Positions 26,716-35,846 of a DNA stretch of 64,000 bases are shown piece after piece. Under the pieces are notes generated by a model that was given only the letters and a program-made list of their open reading frames with translations, was not told the origin of the DNA and did not search any database. The DNA comes from an uncultured Roseicyclus sp. (GTDB lineage Bacteria; Pseudomonadota; Alphaproteobacteria; Rhodobacterales; Rhodobacteraceae). The stretch's first letter is position 1. Each line of letters starts with the position of its first letter. The stretch is taken from assembly GCA_937139335.1 (NCBI GenBank), contig CAKZPN010000065.1, forward strand, positions 61,034 through 125,033, read 5' to 3'. A program made the translations under genes and the position numbers.

Positions 26716-27477
26716 TCAGGCCCTGAGCCGCCAGCCGGTGCGGAAGATCCAGGCGATGGCAGCCAGGCAGGCGATGAGGAACCCGAAGATCGCCACGATC
26801 GACCAGCCGACGGGGACGTCGGCCATGCCGAAGAACGACCAGCGAAAGCCCGACACGAGGTAGAGCACCGGGTTGAACATGGTGATGCCCTGCCATGCCG
26901 GCGGCAGCATGGAGACCGAGTAGAACGCCCCGCCAAGGAACACGAGCGGCGTCACCGCCAAAAGCGGGATCAGTTGCAACTGCTCGAAGTTCTTCGCCCA
27001 TATGCCGATGATGAAGCCAAACAGGCTGAACGACAGGCAGGTGAGCACGAGGAACACGATCATCCAGATCGGGTGCGCGATGGTCAGCTCGACGAAGAAG
27101 TACGCGGTCGCAAGGATGATCAGGCCGATCATCAGCGCCTTGGTCGCCGCCGCCAGAACGTAGCCCGCCGTGATCTCGAGGAACGACGCCGGGGCCGACA
27201 GCAATTCGTAGATCGTGCCGATGAATTTCGGAAAGTAGATGCCGAAACTGGCGTTGGCGATCGACTGCGTCAGCACCGTGAGCATGATCAGCCCCGGTAC
27301 GATGAAGGCGCCGTAGCTGACGCCTTCGACCTGCTCGATCCGGCTGCCGATGGCGGTGCCGAAGACGATGAAATAGAGCGCGGTCGACAGCACCGGCGAG
27401 ACGATGGACTGCGCCAGCGTGCGAAAGGTGCGCGCCATCTCGAATTTGTAGATCGCGGCAACGGCTGTGAGGTTCAT
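26716..27477 (-). CDS. ABC-2 type transporter permease
   Basis: A 253-residue inner-membrane protein with six hydrophobic segments and the ABC-2 C-terminal signature around '[19 protein letters not shown]'. It resembles E. coli YadH. Its start overlaps the ATPase stop by 4 nt, so the pair forms one exporter. Substrates of YadGH-like exporters are not established. It ends 9 nt from rimM, tail to tail. Confidence 0.92.
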   Translation of the reverse strand: MNLTAVAAIYKFEMARTFRTLAQSIVSPVLSTALYFIVFGTAIGSRIEQVEGVSYGAFIVPGLIMLTVLTQSIANASFGIYFPKFIGTIYELLSAPASFLEITAGYVLAAATKALMIGLIILATAYFFVELTIAHPIWMIVFLVLTCLSFSLFGFIIGIWAKNFEQLQLIPLLAVTPLVFLGGAFYSVSMLPPAWQGITMFNPVLYLVSGFRWSFFGMADVPVGWSIVAIFGFLIACLAAIAWIFRTGWRLRA

Positions 27478-28406
27478 GCGCTTTGCCTTTCGGTGACGAG
27501 CCCGACGAAGATTTCTTCCAGCGAGCTTTGCCGCGTTTCAACGTCCGCCACGGTAAGCCCGGTCTCCTGAAGCGCCGAAAGCAGACGCACGATACCGGTG
27601 CGGCTTGCCTGCCGGTCGTAGGAATAGACTAGCCGCGTGCCCTCCGCCTCCAGCGTCAGGCCGAAATCCGCGAGCGCCGAGGGGATGCGCGTGACCGGTT
27701 CCTTCAGCTCGATCCGCATTTCCTTGCGGCCCATCCGGCGCATCAGCGCGGCCTTTTCCTCGACCAGCAGGATGCGGCCGCCGTTTATGACGGCGATCCG
27801 GTCGGCCATCGTCTCGGCCTCTTCGATATAGTGGGTGGTCAGGATGATGGTGACGCCATCCTCCTGCAGCTGGCGCACGACCGCCCACATGTCGCGGCGC
27901 AACTCCACATCGACGCCGGCCGAGGGTTCATCCAGGAACAGCACGCGCGGCTCGTGGCTCAGCGCCTTGGCGATCAGCACCCGCCGCTTCATTCCGCCCG
28001 AGAGCGAGCGGATCGGCTCGTCCTTCTTGTCCCAGAGCGAGAGCTGTCTCAGGATCTTTTCCAGATAGGCATCGTCGCGCGGGCGACCGAAGAGGCCGCG
28101 GGAAAACCGCACGGTGTTGATGACCTTCTCGAAGGGCTCGAGGTTGATCTCCTGCGGCACCAACCCGATCATCTCGCGCGCGGCGCGGTAGGCGGTGATC
28201 GTGTCGTGGCCGCCGACCGTCACGTGGCCCGAGGTGGCCTGCGTGATGCCGCAAACGGTTGAAATGAGCGTGGTCTTTCCGGCGCCGTTCGGCCCGAGCA
28301 GCGCGAGGATTTCCCCCTCGCGGATGTCCAGCGACACGTCGTCGAGCGCGGTGAAGCCGCCGGCATACGTCTTGGTCAGCCGGTCGACAGACAGGATGGC
28401 AGTCAT
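27474..28406 (-). CDS. ABC exporter ATP-binding protein (YadG-like)
   Basis: A 310-residue single-domain ATPase. Walker [13 protein letters not shown], signature LSGGMKRRV, Walker [13 protein letters not shown] and the switch His in '[11 protein letters not shown]' are intact. A C-terminal extension of about 80 residues is typical of ABC-2 exporters of the CcmA/YadG type. The start is ATG 28406; a longer frame from 28505 is not family-like. It is divergent from trmD. Confidence 0.93.
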   Translation of the reverse strand: MTAILSVDRLTKTYAGGFTALDDVSLDIREGEILALLGPNGAGKTTLISTVCGITQATSGHVTVGGHDTITAYRAAREMIGLVPQEINLEPFEKVINTVRFSRGLFGRPRDDAYLEKILRQLSLWDKKDEPIRSLSGGMKRRVLIAKALSHEPRVLFLDEPSAGVDVELRRDMWAVVRQLQEDGVTIILTTHYIEEAETMADRIAVINGGRILLVEEKAALMRRMGRKEMRIELKEPVTRIPSALADFGLTLEAEGTRLVYSYDRQASRTGIVRLLSALQETGLTVADVETRQSSLEEIFVGLVTERQSA

Positions 28407-28539
28407 GGGGTGCGTCTCCTTCGGGCGCAATCTAGCCATTGTTAGCGCTGCCGCAACCTGCCGGTGCGCACAGATAACCCTGCGCGTGCCTCGCCAGCGG
28501 GCCATTGTGCGCCCCGGGCCAGGCGATTAAAGCAGCGCC

Positions 28540-29349
28540 ATGCCGGACACGCCTTCGAAATCCCACGGTCGCCTCGCGATTTCCGCCAGCGCCAAGCCGC
28601 GCGAGTTGATGACCGACACGCCGCGCCTGAAGGGCGCGTGGTGCGCGAAGGTCGTGACGCTGTTCCCCGAGGTCTTTCCCGGCGTGTTGGGCGCCTCGCT
28701 CAGCGGCAAGGCGCTGCAATCGGGCCTCTGGGCGCTGGAGACGATCGACCTGCGCATTTTCGGCACCGGCAAGCACCGGCAGGTGGACGACACGCCCGCG
28801 GGCGGCGGCGCGGGGCTGGTGATGAAGCCGGACGTGGTGGGGCGGGCGCTCTCGATGGCGAGCGCCAACACGCCTGACGACCCGGCGCGCTGGCCGCGTG
28901 TCTACCTCTCGCCGCGCGGCAAGCCCTTTACCCAGGCCGACGCGCAGCGGTTCGCGCAGGCCGATGGCATGACGCTGCTCTGCGGGCGGTTCGAGGGCGT
29001 GGACGAGCGCGTGATCGAAGCCTTCGGGCTGGAAGAGGTCAGCGTCGGAGACTTCGTCCTGACCGGCGGCGAGATCGCGGCGCAGGCGCTGATCGACGCC
29101 ACCGTGCGGCTGATCCCCGGCGTGCTCGGCAATGCTGCCTCGACCGAGGAGGAAAGTTTTTCGCACGGCCTGCTGGAACACCCGCAATACACCCAGCCGC
29201 GCGACTGGCAGGGGCGCGCGATCCCCGACGTGCTGCTGTCAGGCAACCACGGCGAGATCGCGAAATGGCGCCGGTCAGAGGCCGAGCGGCTGACGCAAGA
29301 TCGCCGTCCCGATCTTTGGGCCGCGCACCTTGCCCGCAAGGACGGATGA
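28540..29349 (+). CDS. trmD: tRNA (guanine37-N1)-methyltransferase TrmD
   Basis: A 269-residue SPOUT methyltransferase that makes m1G37 in tRNAs and prevents frameshifting. 'KVVTLFPEVFPGVLGASLSG' starts the catalytic fold; the knot region has 'LLCGRFEGVDERVIE' and 'EVSVGDFVLTGGEIAAQALID', with SAM-binding and catalytic Asp residues. The start may be ATG 28540 or, without the extension, ATG 28609 (MTDTPRLKG). I keep the longer form because close relatives, as I recall, have a similar N-terminal 'SHGR.AISAS' stretch. Confidence 0.95.
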   Translation: MPDTPSKSHGRLAISASAKPRELMTDTPRLKGAWCAKVVTLFPEVFPGVLGASLSGKALQSGLWALETIDLRIFGTGKHRQVDDTPAGGGAGLVMKPDVVGRALSMASANTPDDPARWPRVYLSPRGKPFTQADAQRFAQADGMTLLCGRFEGVDERVIEAFGLEEVSVGDFVLTGGEIAAQALIDATVRLIPGVLGNAASTEEESFSHGLLEHPQYTQPRDWQGRAIPDVLLSGNHGEIAKWRRSEAERLTQDRRPDLWAAHLARKDG

Positions 29350-29613
29350 CCGCGGAATCGGCTTGATCCGCACCCCCACCGCGCCTATACGCAGCCCACA
29401 CCCGCGGGAGGCGACTCTGGCGGGCTGTCCGTTTTTCGCCTTCTTCGGCGCAGTCATTCGAACGGACCGAGACGAAAAGCAACGGTCAGACGACCTCTGA
29501 CGGGCGCCCCGCGGATGCGGATGCAGGCGGACCCGGGTGAAGATCAGAGCTCTCGGCGCAAGGCCACCAGACCTCCGCGGGAAAACCGTGGGCAGACAAA
29601 AGGAGCGCATCAG

Positions 29614-29994
29614 ATGAACCTGATCGCACAGATCGAGGCGGAACAGATCGCCGCCCTCGGGAAGACTATTCCCGACTTCAAGGCCGGCGACACCATCCGC
29701 GTCGGCTTCAAGGTGACGGAAGGCACGCGCACCCGCGTGCAGAACTACGAAGGCGTCTGCATCAGCCGCAAGAACGGCAAGGGCATCGCCGGCTCGTTCA
29801 CCGTCCGCAAGATTTCCTTCGGCGAAGGCGTGGAGCGCGTGTTCCCGCTGCATTCGACCAACATCGACTCGATCGAGGTTGTGCGCCGCGGCAAGGTTCG
29901 CCGCGCCAAGCTCTACTACCTGCGCGCGCGTCGCGGCAAATCGGCCCGTATCTCGGAAGACAACACCTACAAGCCTCAGGGCGCAAAAGCTTAA
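29614..29994 (+). CDS. rplS: 50S ribosomal protein L19
   Basis: A 126-residue L19. '[20 protein letters not shown]', '[20 protein letters not shown]' and '[20 protein letters not shown]' are all canonical. AGGAG lies 8 nt before the ATG at 29614. A 264-nt leader separates it from trmD; it probably holds the promoter, and I see no well-defined structure in it. Confidence 0.97.
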   Translation: MNLIAQIEAEQIAALGKTIPDFKAGDTIRVGFKVTEGTRTRVQNYEGVCISRKNGKGIAGSFTVRKISFGEGVERVFPLHSTNIDSIEVVRRGKVRRAKLYYLRARRGKSARISEDNTYKPQGAKA

Positions 29995-30005
29995 GGAGCG
30001 ACGTG

Positions 30006-30227
30006 ATGAAAAAGGACATCCACCCCGACTATCACGTCATCAACGTGAAAATGACCAACGGCGACATCGTCCAGATGCGCTCGACCTGGGGCAAGGAAGG
30101 TGACACTCTGTCGCTCGACATCGACCCGTCGGTGCACCCGGCCTGGACCGGCGGCTCGTCCCGCCTGATGGACACCGGCGGCCGCGTGTCGAAGTTCAAG
30201 AAGAAATACGAGGGCCTCGGCTTCTGA
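30006..30227 (+). CDS. rpmE: 50S ribosomal protein L31, cysteine-free type
   Basis: A 73-residue L31. '[20 protein letters not shown]' and '[12 protein letters not shown]' match the family, but the zinc-binding CxC and CxxC pairs of the C+ type are all absent. Such C-minus L31 proteins do not need zinc. The start is ATG 30006 with AAGGAG, 11 nt after the rplS stop. A terminator follows. Confidence 0.95.
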   Translation: MKKDIHPDYHVINVKMTNGDIVQMRSTWGKEGDTLSLDIDPSVHPAWTGGSSRLMDTGGRVSKFKKKYEGLGF

Positions 30228-30251
30228 GCCGACCGCTCCTCGGTTATCCGG

Positions 30252-30280
30252 AAACGCCGCCCCACCGGGCGGCGTTTTCG
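30252..30280 (+). terminator. Rho-independent terminator after rpmE
   Basis: An 11-bp perfect stem, AAACGCCGCCC (30252-30262) and GGGCGGCGTTT (30267-30277), has a 4-nt loop CACC and a short T-rich tail (TTTTCGTTTG). The same stem arms recur after rplY at 40960. Confidence 0.88.
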
Positions 30281-30449
30281 TTTGCGCCGGCGCATCGGAT
30301 GCTGACGCAGGGGTCACGCCCTGGCGGCAAGCGGCGCAATTCAGGCCATTCCTGCTTAACACCTGCCACAAGGTGACGTAGTATCCGCAACAATTCGCGC
30401 CCCGGGCAACGAGGGCGTCCATATCTGGGGTGAATTCGGGGGACGGGCC

Positions 30450-31259
30450 GTGGCGCATATCATCGTCTTGGGCAACGAAAAGGGCGGGTCGGGCAAGTCG
30501 ACAACCGCGATGCATGTCGCGACCGGACTGGCGCGGCTGGGGCATGTGGTGGGCGGTCTCGACCTCGACCTCCGGCAGCGCAGCTTCGCGCGCTACATCG
30601 AGAACCGGCACAACACGATCGCCGCGCGCCACCTCGACATCGCGGCGCCCGAGCTGATGGAGCTGCCCGAGATCGACCCCGCGACGCTGGCCGACGGGGA
30701 GAACATCCTCGACAAGCGGCTGTCCATGGCGGTGGCCGAGCTGGAGGGGCGCTGCAATTTCATCGTCATCGACTGCCCCGGCAGCCACACGCGATTGAGT
30801 CAGGTGGCCCACAGCCTCGCCGACACGCTGATCACGCCGCTGAACGACAGTTTCGTCGATTTTGACCTTCTGGCCCGGATCGAGCCGGACAGCTACGAGA
30901 TAAAGGGGCCCAGTGTCTATTCCGAGATGGTCTGGCACGCGCGGCAGCTCCGCGCCCGTGCGGGCCTGACGCCGATGGACTGGATCGTGGTGCGCAACCG
31001 CCTGCCGACCCAGCAGATGCACAACAAGCGCAAGGTCGGCCGCGCGCTGGAGACGCTGTCGCAGCGGATCGGGTTCCGCATCGCGCCGGGGTTCTCCGAG
31101 CGGGTGATCTTTCGCGAGCTGTTTCCCACAGGGATGACGCTGCTCGATCTGCGCGAGCTGGGCGTCGATCGGCTCAACATCTCCAACCTCGCCGCAAGGC
31201 AGGAATTGCGCGACCTGATGAAGGCGCTGAACCTGCCCGGCGTGAGCGTGGATTTCTGA
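30450..31259 (+). CDS. mipZ: Division-plane positioning ATPase MipZ
   Basis: A 269-residue ParA/MinD-superfamily ATPase starting at GTG 30450. The deviant Walker A GNEKGGSGKST is at residues 8-18, Walker A' is 'GGLDLDLRQRSF' and Walker B 'FIVIDCPGSH'. The block 'PLNDSFVDFDLLARI' and the C-terminal helix are MipZ-like rather than ParA-like. In Caulobacter and relatives MipZ forms a gradient from the ParB-bound pole and keeps FtsZ away from it. It stands as a single gene. Confidence 0.92.
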   Translation: MAHIIVLGNEKGGSGKSTTAMHVATGLARLGHVVGGLDLDLRQRSFARYIENRHNTIAARHLDIAAPELMELPEIDPATLADGENILDKRLSMAVAELEGRCNFIVIDCPGSHTRLSQVAHSLADTLITPLNDSFVDFDLLARIEPDSYEIKGPSVYSEMVWHARQLRARAGLTPMDWIVVRNRLPTQQMHNKRKVGRALETLSQRIGFRIAPGFSERVIFRELFPTGMTLLDLRELGVDRLNISNLAARQELRDLMKALNLPGVSVDF

Positions 31260-31287
31260 GACATCGGCCCTGCGGCCCAAGGAAGAA

Positions 31288-31316
31288 GGTCTCGCGTCCG
31301 GGGGGGACGCGAGACC
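31288..31316 (+). terminator. Strong hairpin after mipZ
   Basis: A 12-bp perfect stem, GGTCTCGCGTCC (31288-31299) and GGACGCGAGACC (31305-31316), has a GGGGG loop. There is no T tract, so it may be a rho-dependent or RNA-stabilising 3' hairpin. It lies 28 nt after the mipZ stop. Confidence 0.55.
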
Positions 31317-31468
31317 TGGCAAGGGACGTGGATACCGGCCGGAGGGAATGTTTGGGGACGGTCTGACCGGTGGCGTCACGCTGCCGCCGCCATGTAACGA
31401 CCCCGTGTCATGACAGCGCGGCCTTCAGGTTATCCACAGAAAATCCATCCCGCAGGGGAATAAACTGA

Positions 31469-31499
31469 AAAAGGCCCCGCCGGTCTGGCGGGGCCTTTT
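31469..31499. terminator. Bidirectional terminator between mipZ and rpsA
   Basis: A 13-bp perfect stem, AAAAGGCCCCGCC (31469-31481) and GGCGGGGCCTTTT (31487-31499), has a 5-nt loop. The T run is present on both strands. It lies 32 nt beyond the rpsA stop on the minus strand and is its expected terminator. Confidence 0.88.
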
Positions 31500-31531
31500 C
31501 ATGTCGTGCGGGCGAAATGCGCCCTCTGGCG

Positions 31532-33214
31532 TCAGTCTTCGTCGCGCTTGAGAGCTGCGCCGAGGATGTCGCCGAGCGATGCGCCCGAGTCGGAGGAGCC
31601 GAACTGTTCCACGGCCTCTTTCTCTTCCGCAATCTCGCGCGCCTTGATCGACAGGCCCAGACGGCGGGTCTTGGCGTCGACGTTGGTGACGCGCACGTCG
31701 ATCTTGTCGCCGACGCCGAAACGCTCGGGGCGCTGTTCGGCACGGTCACGGCTGAGATCGGAGCGGCGGATGAAGGACTTCATGCCTTCGTATTCCACCT
31801 CGATGCCGCCATCCTCGATCGCCGTCACGGCGACGGTGATGATGGAACCGCGCTTCACGCCGCCGATGACTTCGGCCAGCGGGTCGCCTTCGACCGCCTT
31901 GATCGAGAGCGAGATCCGCTCCTTGTCGGTGTCGACCTCGGTGACGACGGCCTTGACGACATCGCCCTTGCGGTAGTCGCCGATCACGTCCTCGCCCCGG
32001 CCTTCCCAAGTCAGGTCGGAGAGGTGCACCATGCCGTCGATGTCGTTGTCGAGACCCACGAACAGACCGAATTCGGTGATGTTCTTGACCTCACCCTCGA
32101 CCTGCGTGCCGACCGGGTACTGCTCGGCGAACACTTCCCACGGGTTGCGCATGGTCTGCTTGAGGCCGAGCGACACGCGACGCTTGGCGGTATCGATCTC
32201 GAGCACCATGACCTCGACCTCTTGCGAGGTGGAGACGATCTTGCCGGGGTGCACGTTCTTCTTGGTCCAGGACATTTCCGACACGTGAACCAGGCCCTCG
32301 ACCCCCGGCTCCAGCTCCACGAAGGCGCCGTAGTCGGTGATGTTGGTGACGCGGCCGGTGTGGACCGATTCCAGCGGGTAGCGCGCTTCCACGGCATCCC
32401 ACGGGTCGTCCTGCAGCTGCTTCATGCCGAGGCTGATGCGATGCGTATCCTTGTTGACCTTGATGACCTGCACCTTGATCGTCTCGCCGATCGAGAGCAC
32501 CTCTTTCGGGTCGTTCACGCGGCGCCATGCCATGTCGGTGACGTGCAGCAGGCCGTCGACACCGCCGAGGTCCACGAAGGCGCCGTATTCGGTGATGTTC
32601 TTGACCACGCCGTCGACGACATCGCCCTCGTTCAGCTTGCCGATGACCTCGGCGCGCTGCTCGGCGCGGGATTCTTCGAGAATCGCGCGGCGCGAGACCA
32701 CGATGTTGCCGCGGCGGCGGTCCATCTTGAGGATCTGGAACGGCTGCTTCAGACCCATCAGCGGGCCGGCATCGCGCACGGGGCGCACATCGACCTGGCT
32801 GCCGGGCAGGAAGGCCACGGCGCCGCCGAGATCGACGGTGAAGCCGCCCTTGACCCGGCCGAAGATCGCGCCTTCGACGCGGTCCTCTGCGGCATAGGCC
32901 TTTTCAAGACGATCCCAGGCTGCTTCGCGGCGCGCCATCTCGCGGCTGAGGACAGCCTCGCCACGGGCGTTTTCCACGTTGCGCAGATAGACCTCGACCT
33001 CGTCGCCGACGGCGATTTCGGGGGCTTCTCCGGGATTTGCAAATTCTTTCAGATCGATACGGCCTTCCATCTTGTAGCCGACATCGATGATGGCTTGTCC
33101 CGCCTCGATGGCGATGACCTTGCCCCTGACAACAGAGCCCTCGTCGGGCGTGTCAATTTCGAAGCTTTCGTTCAGGAGGGCTTCGAATTCCTCCATGGTG
33201 GTTTTGGCGCACAT
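31532..33214 (-). CDS. rpsA: 30S ribosomal protein S1
   Basis: A 560-residue S1 with six OB-fold S1 repeats, each showing the pattern 'G-x-V-x-x-I-x-x-[FY]-GxFV-x-L' (for example VKNITEYGAFVDLGG and VTNITDYGAFVELEP). It binds mRNA leaders and is needed for translation initiation. The start is ATG 33214 (MCAKTTMEEFE) with AAGGA 12 nt upstream. In related genomes cmk lies directly upstream; here about 3.2 kb of accessory genes separates them. Confidence 0.97.
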   Translation of the reverse strand: MCAKTTMEEFEALLNESFEIDTPDEGSVVRGKVIAIEAGQAIIDVGYKMEGRIDLKEFANPGEAPEIAVGDEVEVYLRNVENARGEAVLSREMARREAAWDRLEKAYAAEDRVEGAIFGRVKGGFTVDLGGAVAFLPGSQVDVRPVRDAGPLMGLKQPFQILKMDRRRGNIVVSRRAILEESRAEQRAEVIGKLNEGDVVDGVVKNITEYGAFVDLGGVDGLLHVTDMAWRRVNDPKEVLSIGETIKVQVIKVNKDTHRISLGMKQLQDDPWDAVEARYPLESVHTGRVTNITDYGAFVELEPGVEGLVHVSEMSWTKKNVHPGKIVSTSQEVEVMVLEIDTAKRRVSLGLKQTMRNPWEVFAEQYPVGTQVEGEVKNITEFGLFVGLDNDIDGMVHLSDLTWEGRGEDVIGDYRKGDVVKAVVTEVDTDKERISLSIKAVEGDPLAEVIGGVKRGSIITVAVTAIEDGGIEVEYEGMKSFIRRSDLSRDRAEQRPERFGVGDKIDVRVTNVDAKTRRLGLSIKAREIAEEKEAVEQFGSSDSGASLGDILGAALKRDED

Positions 33215-33327
33215 ATGCGGTTCGGTTCCTTTTCGATGCTATACTGGCCGCGCGGTTGTCTCCGCCGGTCTATGGGTTTGCCTTCGCCTTGGGCGAAACG
33301 GGTTGGTGCGTCTCACGACCCGGAAAA

Positions 33328-33368
33328 CAAAGAGGGCCGGATTGGTCCGACCCTGCTCGATCTCTTTG
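33328..33368 (-). promoter_or_regulatory. Two-stem structure in the rpsA leader, terminator-like
   Basis: Read on the minus strand, an outer stem CAAAGAG (33368-33362) pairs with CTCTTTG (33334-33328). Inside it an inner stem GGGTCGGA (33353-33346), loop CCAA, pairs with TCCGGCCC (33341-33334) with one G-T pair; the two stems share one base, so they abut. The sequence then runs into TTTTCC. The shape resembles an attenuator in the rpsA 5' leader. Confidence 0.4.
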
Positions 33369-33401
33369 GTTCCAGCGTTGTTCGCCGTGTTGACGTGCGC
33401 G

Positions 33402-33430
33402 CATATACCCGCCATCGCCCAGGATGACAA
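33402..33430 (-). promoter_or_regulatory. Predicted sigma-70-type promoter of rpsA
   Basis: On the minus strand, TTGTCA (33430-33425) and TATATG (33407-33402) are separated by exactly 17 nt. Both differ little from the consensus TTGACA and TATAAT. The -10 lies about 187 nt before the rpsA start codon, giving a long leader. Confidence 0.6.
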
Positions 33431-33514
33431 GGGTATCGGGGCATCGGGTCCCGCCGCCAATTCCACGGACTGCCGGGCAGGGCCTGCCAGCCCCGCCCGG
33501 CGCGCGTGCCCGCC

Positions 33515-33943
33515 TCAGCCTTCGGAGGCTGCCTGCAGGCGCTGCGTGACCTGGTCGTTCAGCGCGGTGTTGGTGCCGGCCTCGTCGAGGATTGCGGAAT
33601 ACAGCTCCACATCCATGCCTTCGACCCCGTCAATCGCCTCGACGATGGCGGCATTGCCTTCTTCGACGATGGACTGCTGCTCGGTCTCGTCCGAGGCCTG
33701 CTGCAAACGCTCTGTATATTCCGTGCGCAGCTCGCTGACCTCGAGGAAGGCGGCGACAAAGGCGTCCAGCTCGGTGGCGGAATAAGCCAGCTCGGTCTCG
33801 GCACCCTCGACCGGGGCAGCTTCGGTCTGTGCACCTTCGGCTTGGGCCGATGCCGTCTGGGCCGTCATCACCAGCACGGGCGCAGCGGCCAGGGCGATCG
33901 CGAACGAGGACGCGGTAGCGGCGAGAGTTTTGCGGAATGTCAT
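33515..33943 (-). CDS. DUF4168 domain secreted protein
   Basis: A 142-residue protein with a signal peptide (MTFRKTLAATASSFAIALAA, cut after an ALA-type site near ASAQA). A short Ala/Glu/Pro linker leads into the DUF4168 domain: 'YSATELDAFVAAFLEVSELR', 'TERLQQASDETEQQSIVEEG', 'GMDVELYSAILDEAGTN', ending 'QVTQRL'. The function of DUF4168 is unknown; it is predicted helical and periplasmic. The start at 33943 has a good AAGGAG. It lies between cmk and rpsA. Confidence 0.85.
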   Translation of the reverse strand: MTFRKTLAATASSFAIALAAAPVLVMTAQTASAQAEGAQTEAAPVEGAETELAYSATELDAFVAAFLEVSELRTEYTERLQQASDETEQQSIVEEGNAAIVEAIDGVEGMDVELYSAILDEAGTNTALNDQVTQRLQAASEG

Positions 33944-34271
33944 GACATCTCCTTTGCGTGTGCCCACAGGTTGCGGGCGGACTAATCATCGGTCGTCAGC
34001 GCGCCGGATCGGGTCGGCACGCCCTGCCCCATGATGTTAGGAACTCGGGCGACGCCCTGCAAAACGCCCGGCGAGATCCCGCCAGCGTGGGCGCCGGCCA
34101 TCGGCAATTGCCCGCGCGGGGTGCGATTTCCTCGCGCCTCGGCATCTGGCCTGCGCCGCTGCGGCGGCCGGCGACGGCCCGGCCTTTCCGCCGTGCTAGT
34201 TAAAAATCACATTGTATATTCATAATGAGAACGTATCGTCGGAAGCGGACATCCGAACAGGGAATCGCGCC
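33944..34271. other. Intergenic region between divergent DUF4168 and Hint genes
   Basis: Most of this 328-nt stretch is G+C-rich without a visible gene. From about 34195 it turns strikingly A+T-rich (GTTAAAAATCACATTG, then TATATTCATAATGA), forming a probable promoter for the Hint-domain gene and containing the dyad TCAT-A-ATGA at 34220-34228. Confidence 0.5.
34220..34228. promoter_or_regulatory. Short dyad TCAT-A-ATGA, copy 1
   Basis: TCATAATGA is an inverted repeat of TCAT around one A, located in A+T-rich DNA 44 nt before the Hint-domain start. The same nine bases occur at 35330-35338 before the winged-helix regulator. Confidence 0.4.
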
Positions 34272-35270
34272 ATGCCGGCCTCAACCATCACCGTCACGCC
34301 CTACAACGGGTCGCTCCTGGGGCTCGATTTGCTGTCCGGCAGCCGGACCCTCGTCTTGTCGTCGCTGGGGAGCCCGACATCCGGCACGCTTTTCGATACC
34401 GACAACAGTTTCGGAAACGACGACGATGGCCTTACCACGTTCAATGGAAACCCCGTGACCTACATCGGGTCGGGGACCGCGCAACCGGGTATCCGGGTGC
34501 TGGGCATCACCGTTCCCACCGGCACGCCGCGCGACCTCGTCGTCTTCGAATCGGGCGGGCAGATCTATTTCCACTATCCCGACGGTGCACCCAACGCGAC
34601 GAGCATGATCGCGGTCATCATCGACATCGACGACACGCCCTATGACGGGCTCACCCCCATCTGTTTCTGCAAGGGTAGTCAGATCAACACTCCGCAGGGC
34701 CCGCGACGCGTGGAGGATCTGCGCCCCGGGGACCTGGTGCTCGACATCGGCGGCGCGGCCGTGAAGGTCGTCTGGACCGGCAGCAAGACAATCAACCTGG
34801 CCGGGCCGATGTCGATGGCGATGCGCCGCCGGCTTGCGCCGGTGCGAATCTGGGCCGACAGCTTCGGCCCCGGCCTGCCCTTCGCCGACCTGATCGTGTC
34901 CCCCCAGCACCGGGTTCTCGTCTCGGGCTACTCCACGCAGCTCCTGTTCGGGCTCGACGCGGCGCTTGTGCCGGCCAAATCGCTCATCGGGTCGATGGCG
35001 ACGCAGGAATGCGAGGCGCATACCGTCACCTACCATCACCTGCTGTGCGAACGGCACTGCATCGTCCTGAGCAACGGACTGCCGACGGAGACGATGTTGC
35101 TGGGTCAGGTCGGACTTCGGACATTGACTCGGGACGATGTGGAGGAGATCAGCCTGCTGTTCCCCGAGCTGCTCGAACGCGATGAGTCGGAGCCGATGAC
35201 CCCTGCTCATGCGCTTCTTACAACCAGAGAGGGTAAAGTGGCGGCCTTTATGGCTGCTTCCGCCTCATAA
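34272..35270 (+). CDS. Hint-domain protein 1 (Hedgehog/intein-type)
   Basis: A 332-residue protein. Residues 1-150 are beta-rich and Gly/Thr/Asp-rich (SGTLFDTDNSFGNDDDG), like secreted repeat proteins. From about residue 135 it has a Hint_2 domain: 'ICFCKGSQINTPQGPRRVED' with the nucleophile Cys, 'LRPGDLVLDIGGAAVKVVW', the B-block-like 'IVSPQHRVLV' and 'LSNGLPTETMLL'. There is no C-terminal His-Asn-Cys, so it should not splice like an intein but may cleave itself at the Cys. Start ATG 34272; a TTG at 34212 is less likely. It ends in a 9-bp hairpin and is in an apparent insert between cmk and rpsA. Confidence 0.85.
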   Translation: MPASTITVTPYNGSLLGLDLLSGSRTLVLSSLGSPTSGTLFDTDNSFGNDDDGLTTFNGNPVTYIGSGTAQPGIRVLGITVPTGTPRDLVVFESGGQIYFHYPDGAPNATSMIAVIIDIDDTPYDGLTPICFCKGSQINTPQGPRRVEDLRPGDLVLDIGGAAVKVVWTGSKTINLAGPMSMAMRRRLAPVRIWADSFGPGLPFADLIVSPQHRVLVSGYSTQLLFGLDAALVPAKSLIGSMATQECEAHTVTYHHLLCERHCIVLSNGLPTETMLLGQVGLRTLTRDDVEEISLLFPELLERDESEPMTPAHALLTTREGKVAAFMAASAS

Positions 35271-35290
35271 CCTGTCCTTTTGGACAGGTT
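35269..35290 (+). terminator. Hairpin at the end of Hint gene 1
   Basis: A perfect 9-bp stem, AACCTGTCC (35269-35277) and GGACAGGTT (35282-35290), has a TTTT loop and begins in the stop codon. The tail is A-rich, not T-rich, so termination strength is uncertain. Confidence 0.55.
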
Positions 35291-35328
35291 GAAAGATTGC
35301 ACAACCCAAGTATTTAGATAGCGTAATA

Positions 35329-35339
35329 ATCATAATGAT
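35329..35339. promoter_or_regulatory. Short dyad ATCAT-A-ATGAT, copy 2
   Basis: A perfect 5-bp inverted repeat around one A, 26 nt before the start of the regulator at 35366. It contains the same TCATAATGA core as the copy before Hint gene 1. Confidence 0.4.
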
Positions 35340-35365
35340 ATGTTGCGTAGCGAGACTTGGGGAAC

Positions 35366-35674
35366 ATGGGAAAATTATCATTGCTCGCGCAGCTTTCCAA
35401 CCTGCGGGAAGTTGTACACGAAATGGAGGCCGACCTGGGTCTGGCCGCGCTGGAGCGGAAGGAACGCGATATTCTCATTGCGTTTTTCGCGTCCAGCACC
35501 AAAGACGCCGAACATGGCCTGGTGGCCCGCACCGAAGCCGTCCGCCAGCATCCGACCCTCAGCGACATTTCACAGCCGACTTTCCACCGCGCCTTGCGGC
35601 GGCTGGTCGAGCGTGGCCTGATCAAGCGCTCGGAAGGGCTGCCCGCAGGCACGTATTGCATCCAGATCGACTGA
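35366..35674 (+). CDS. Small winged-helix DNA-binding protein
   Basis: A 102-residue protein. 'ALERKERDILIAFFASSTKD' and 'SDISQPTFHRALRRLVERGLIKR' form a winged HTH of the MarR/Rrf2-like type, ending 'GLPAGTYCIQID' as the wing. I start at ATG 35366; TTG 35357 would add three residues. The gene is alone on its promoter, just downstream of Hint gene 1, and may bind the shared TCATAATGA dyads before both genes. The exact family is uncertain. Confidence 0.7.
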   Translation: MGKLSLLAQLSNLREVVHEMEADLGLAALERKERDILIAFFASSTKDAEHGLVARTEAVRQHPTLSDISQPTFHRALRRLVERGLIKRSEGLPAGTYCIQID

Positions 35675-35846
35675 CCGCCGCATTCTGCCAAAGATTTTGT
35701 TGAACAGCCGCGTAATTATTGTGCGCGAGGTGTGGACAACTTGTTCCCGCTGGATGTAGTTTCCAGTGTGGGGGTGCAAGTCGTTGCCATTCTCCACGAG
35801 GGTAAAACCCCTCGCGGACTTTGGTGCGATTTCGGCTGGAGGCAGC

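Larger units (their letters stand above)
33215..33514. other. rpsA leader and promoter region
   Basis: This 300-nt stretch has no gene. On the minus strand it holds a good promoter (33402-33430) and, 34 to 74 nt downstream of the -10, a two-stem structure (33328-33368). The remainder next to 33515 is G+C-rich and featureless. Confidence 0.6.

Noticed and set aside
31517..33427. 636-codon plus-strand frame across rpsA
   Set aside because: Antisense of S1; the plus-strand translation is His/Asp-rich and repeats with the S1 domain period.
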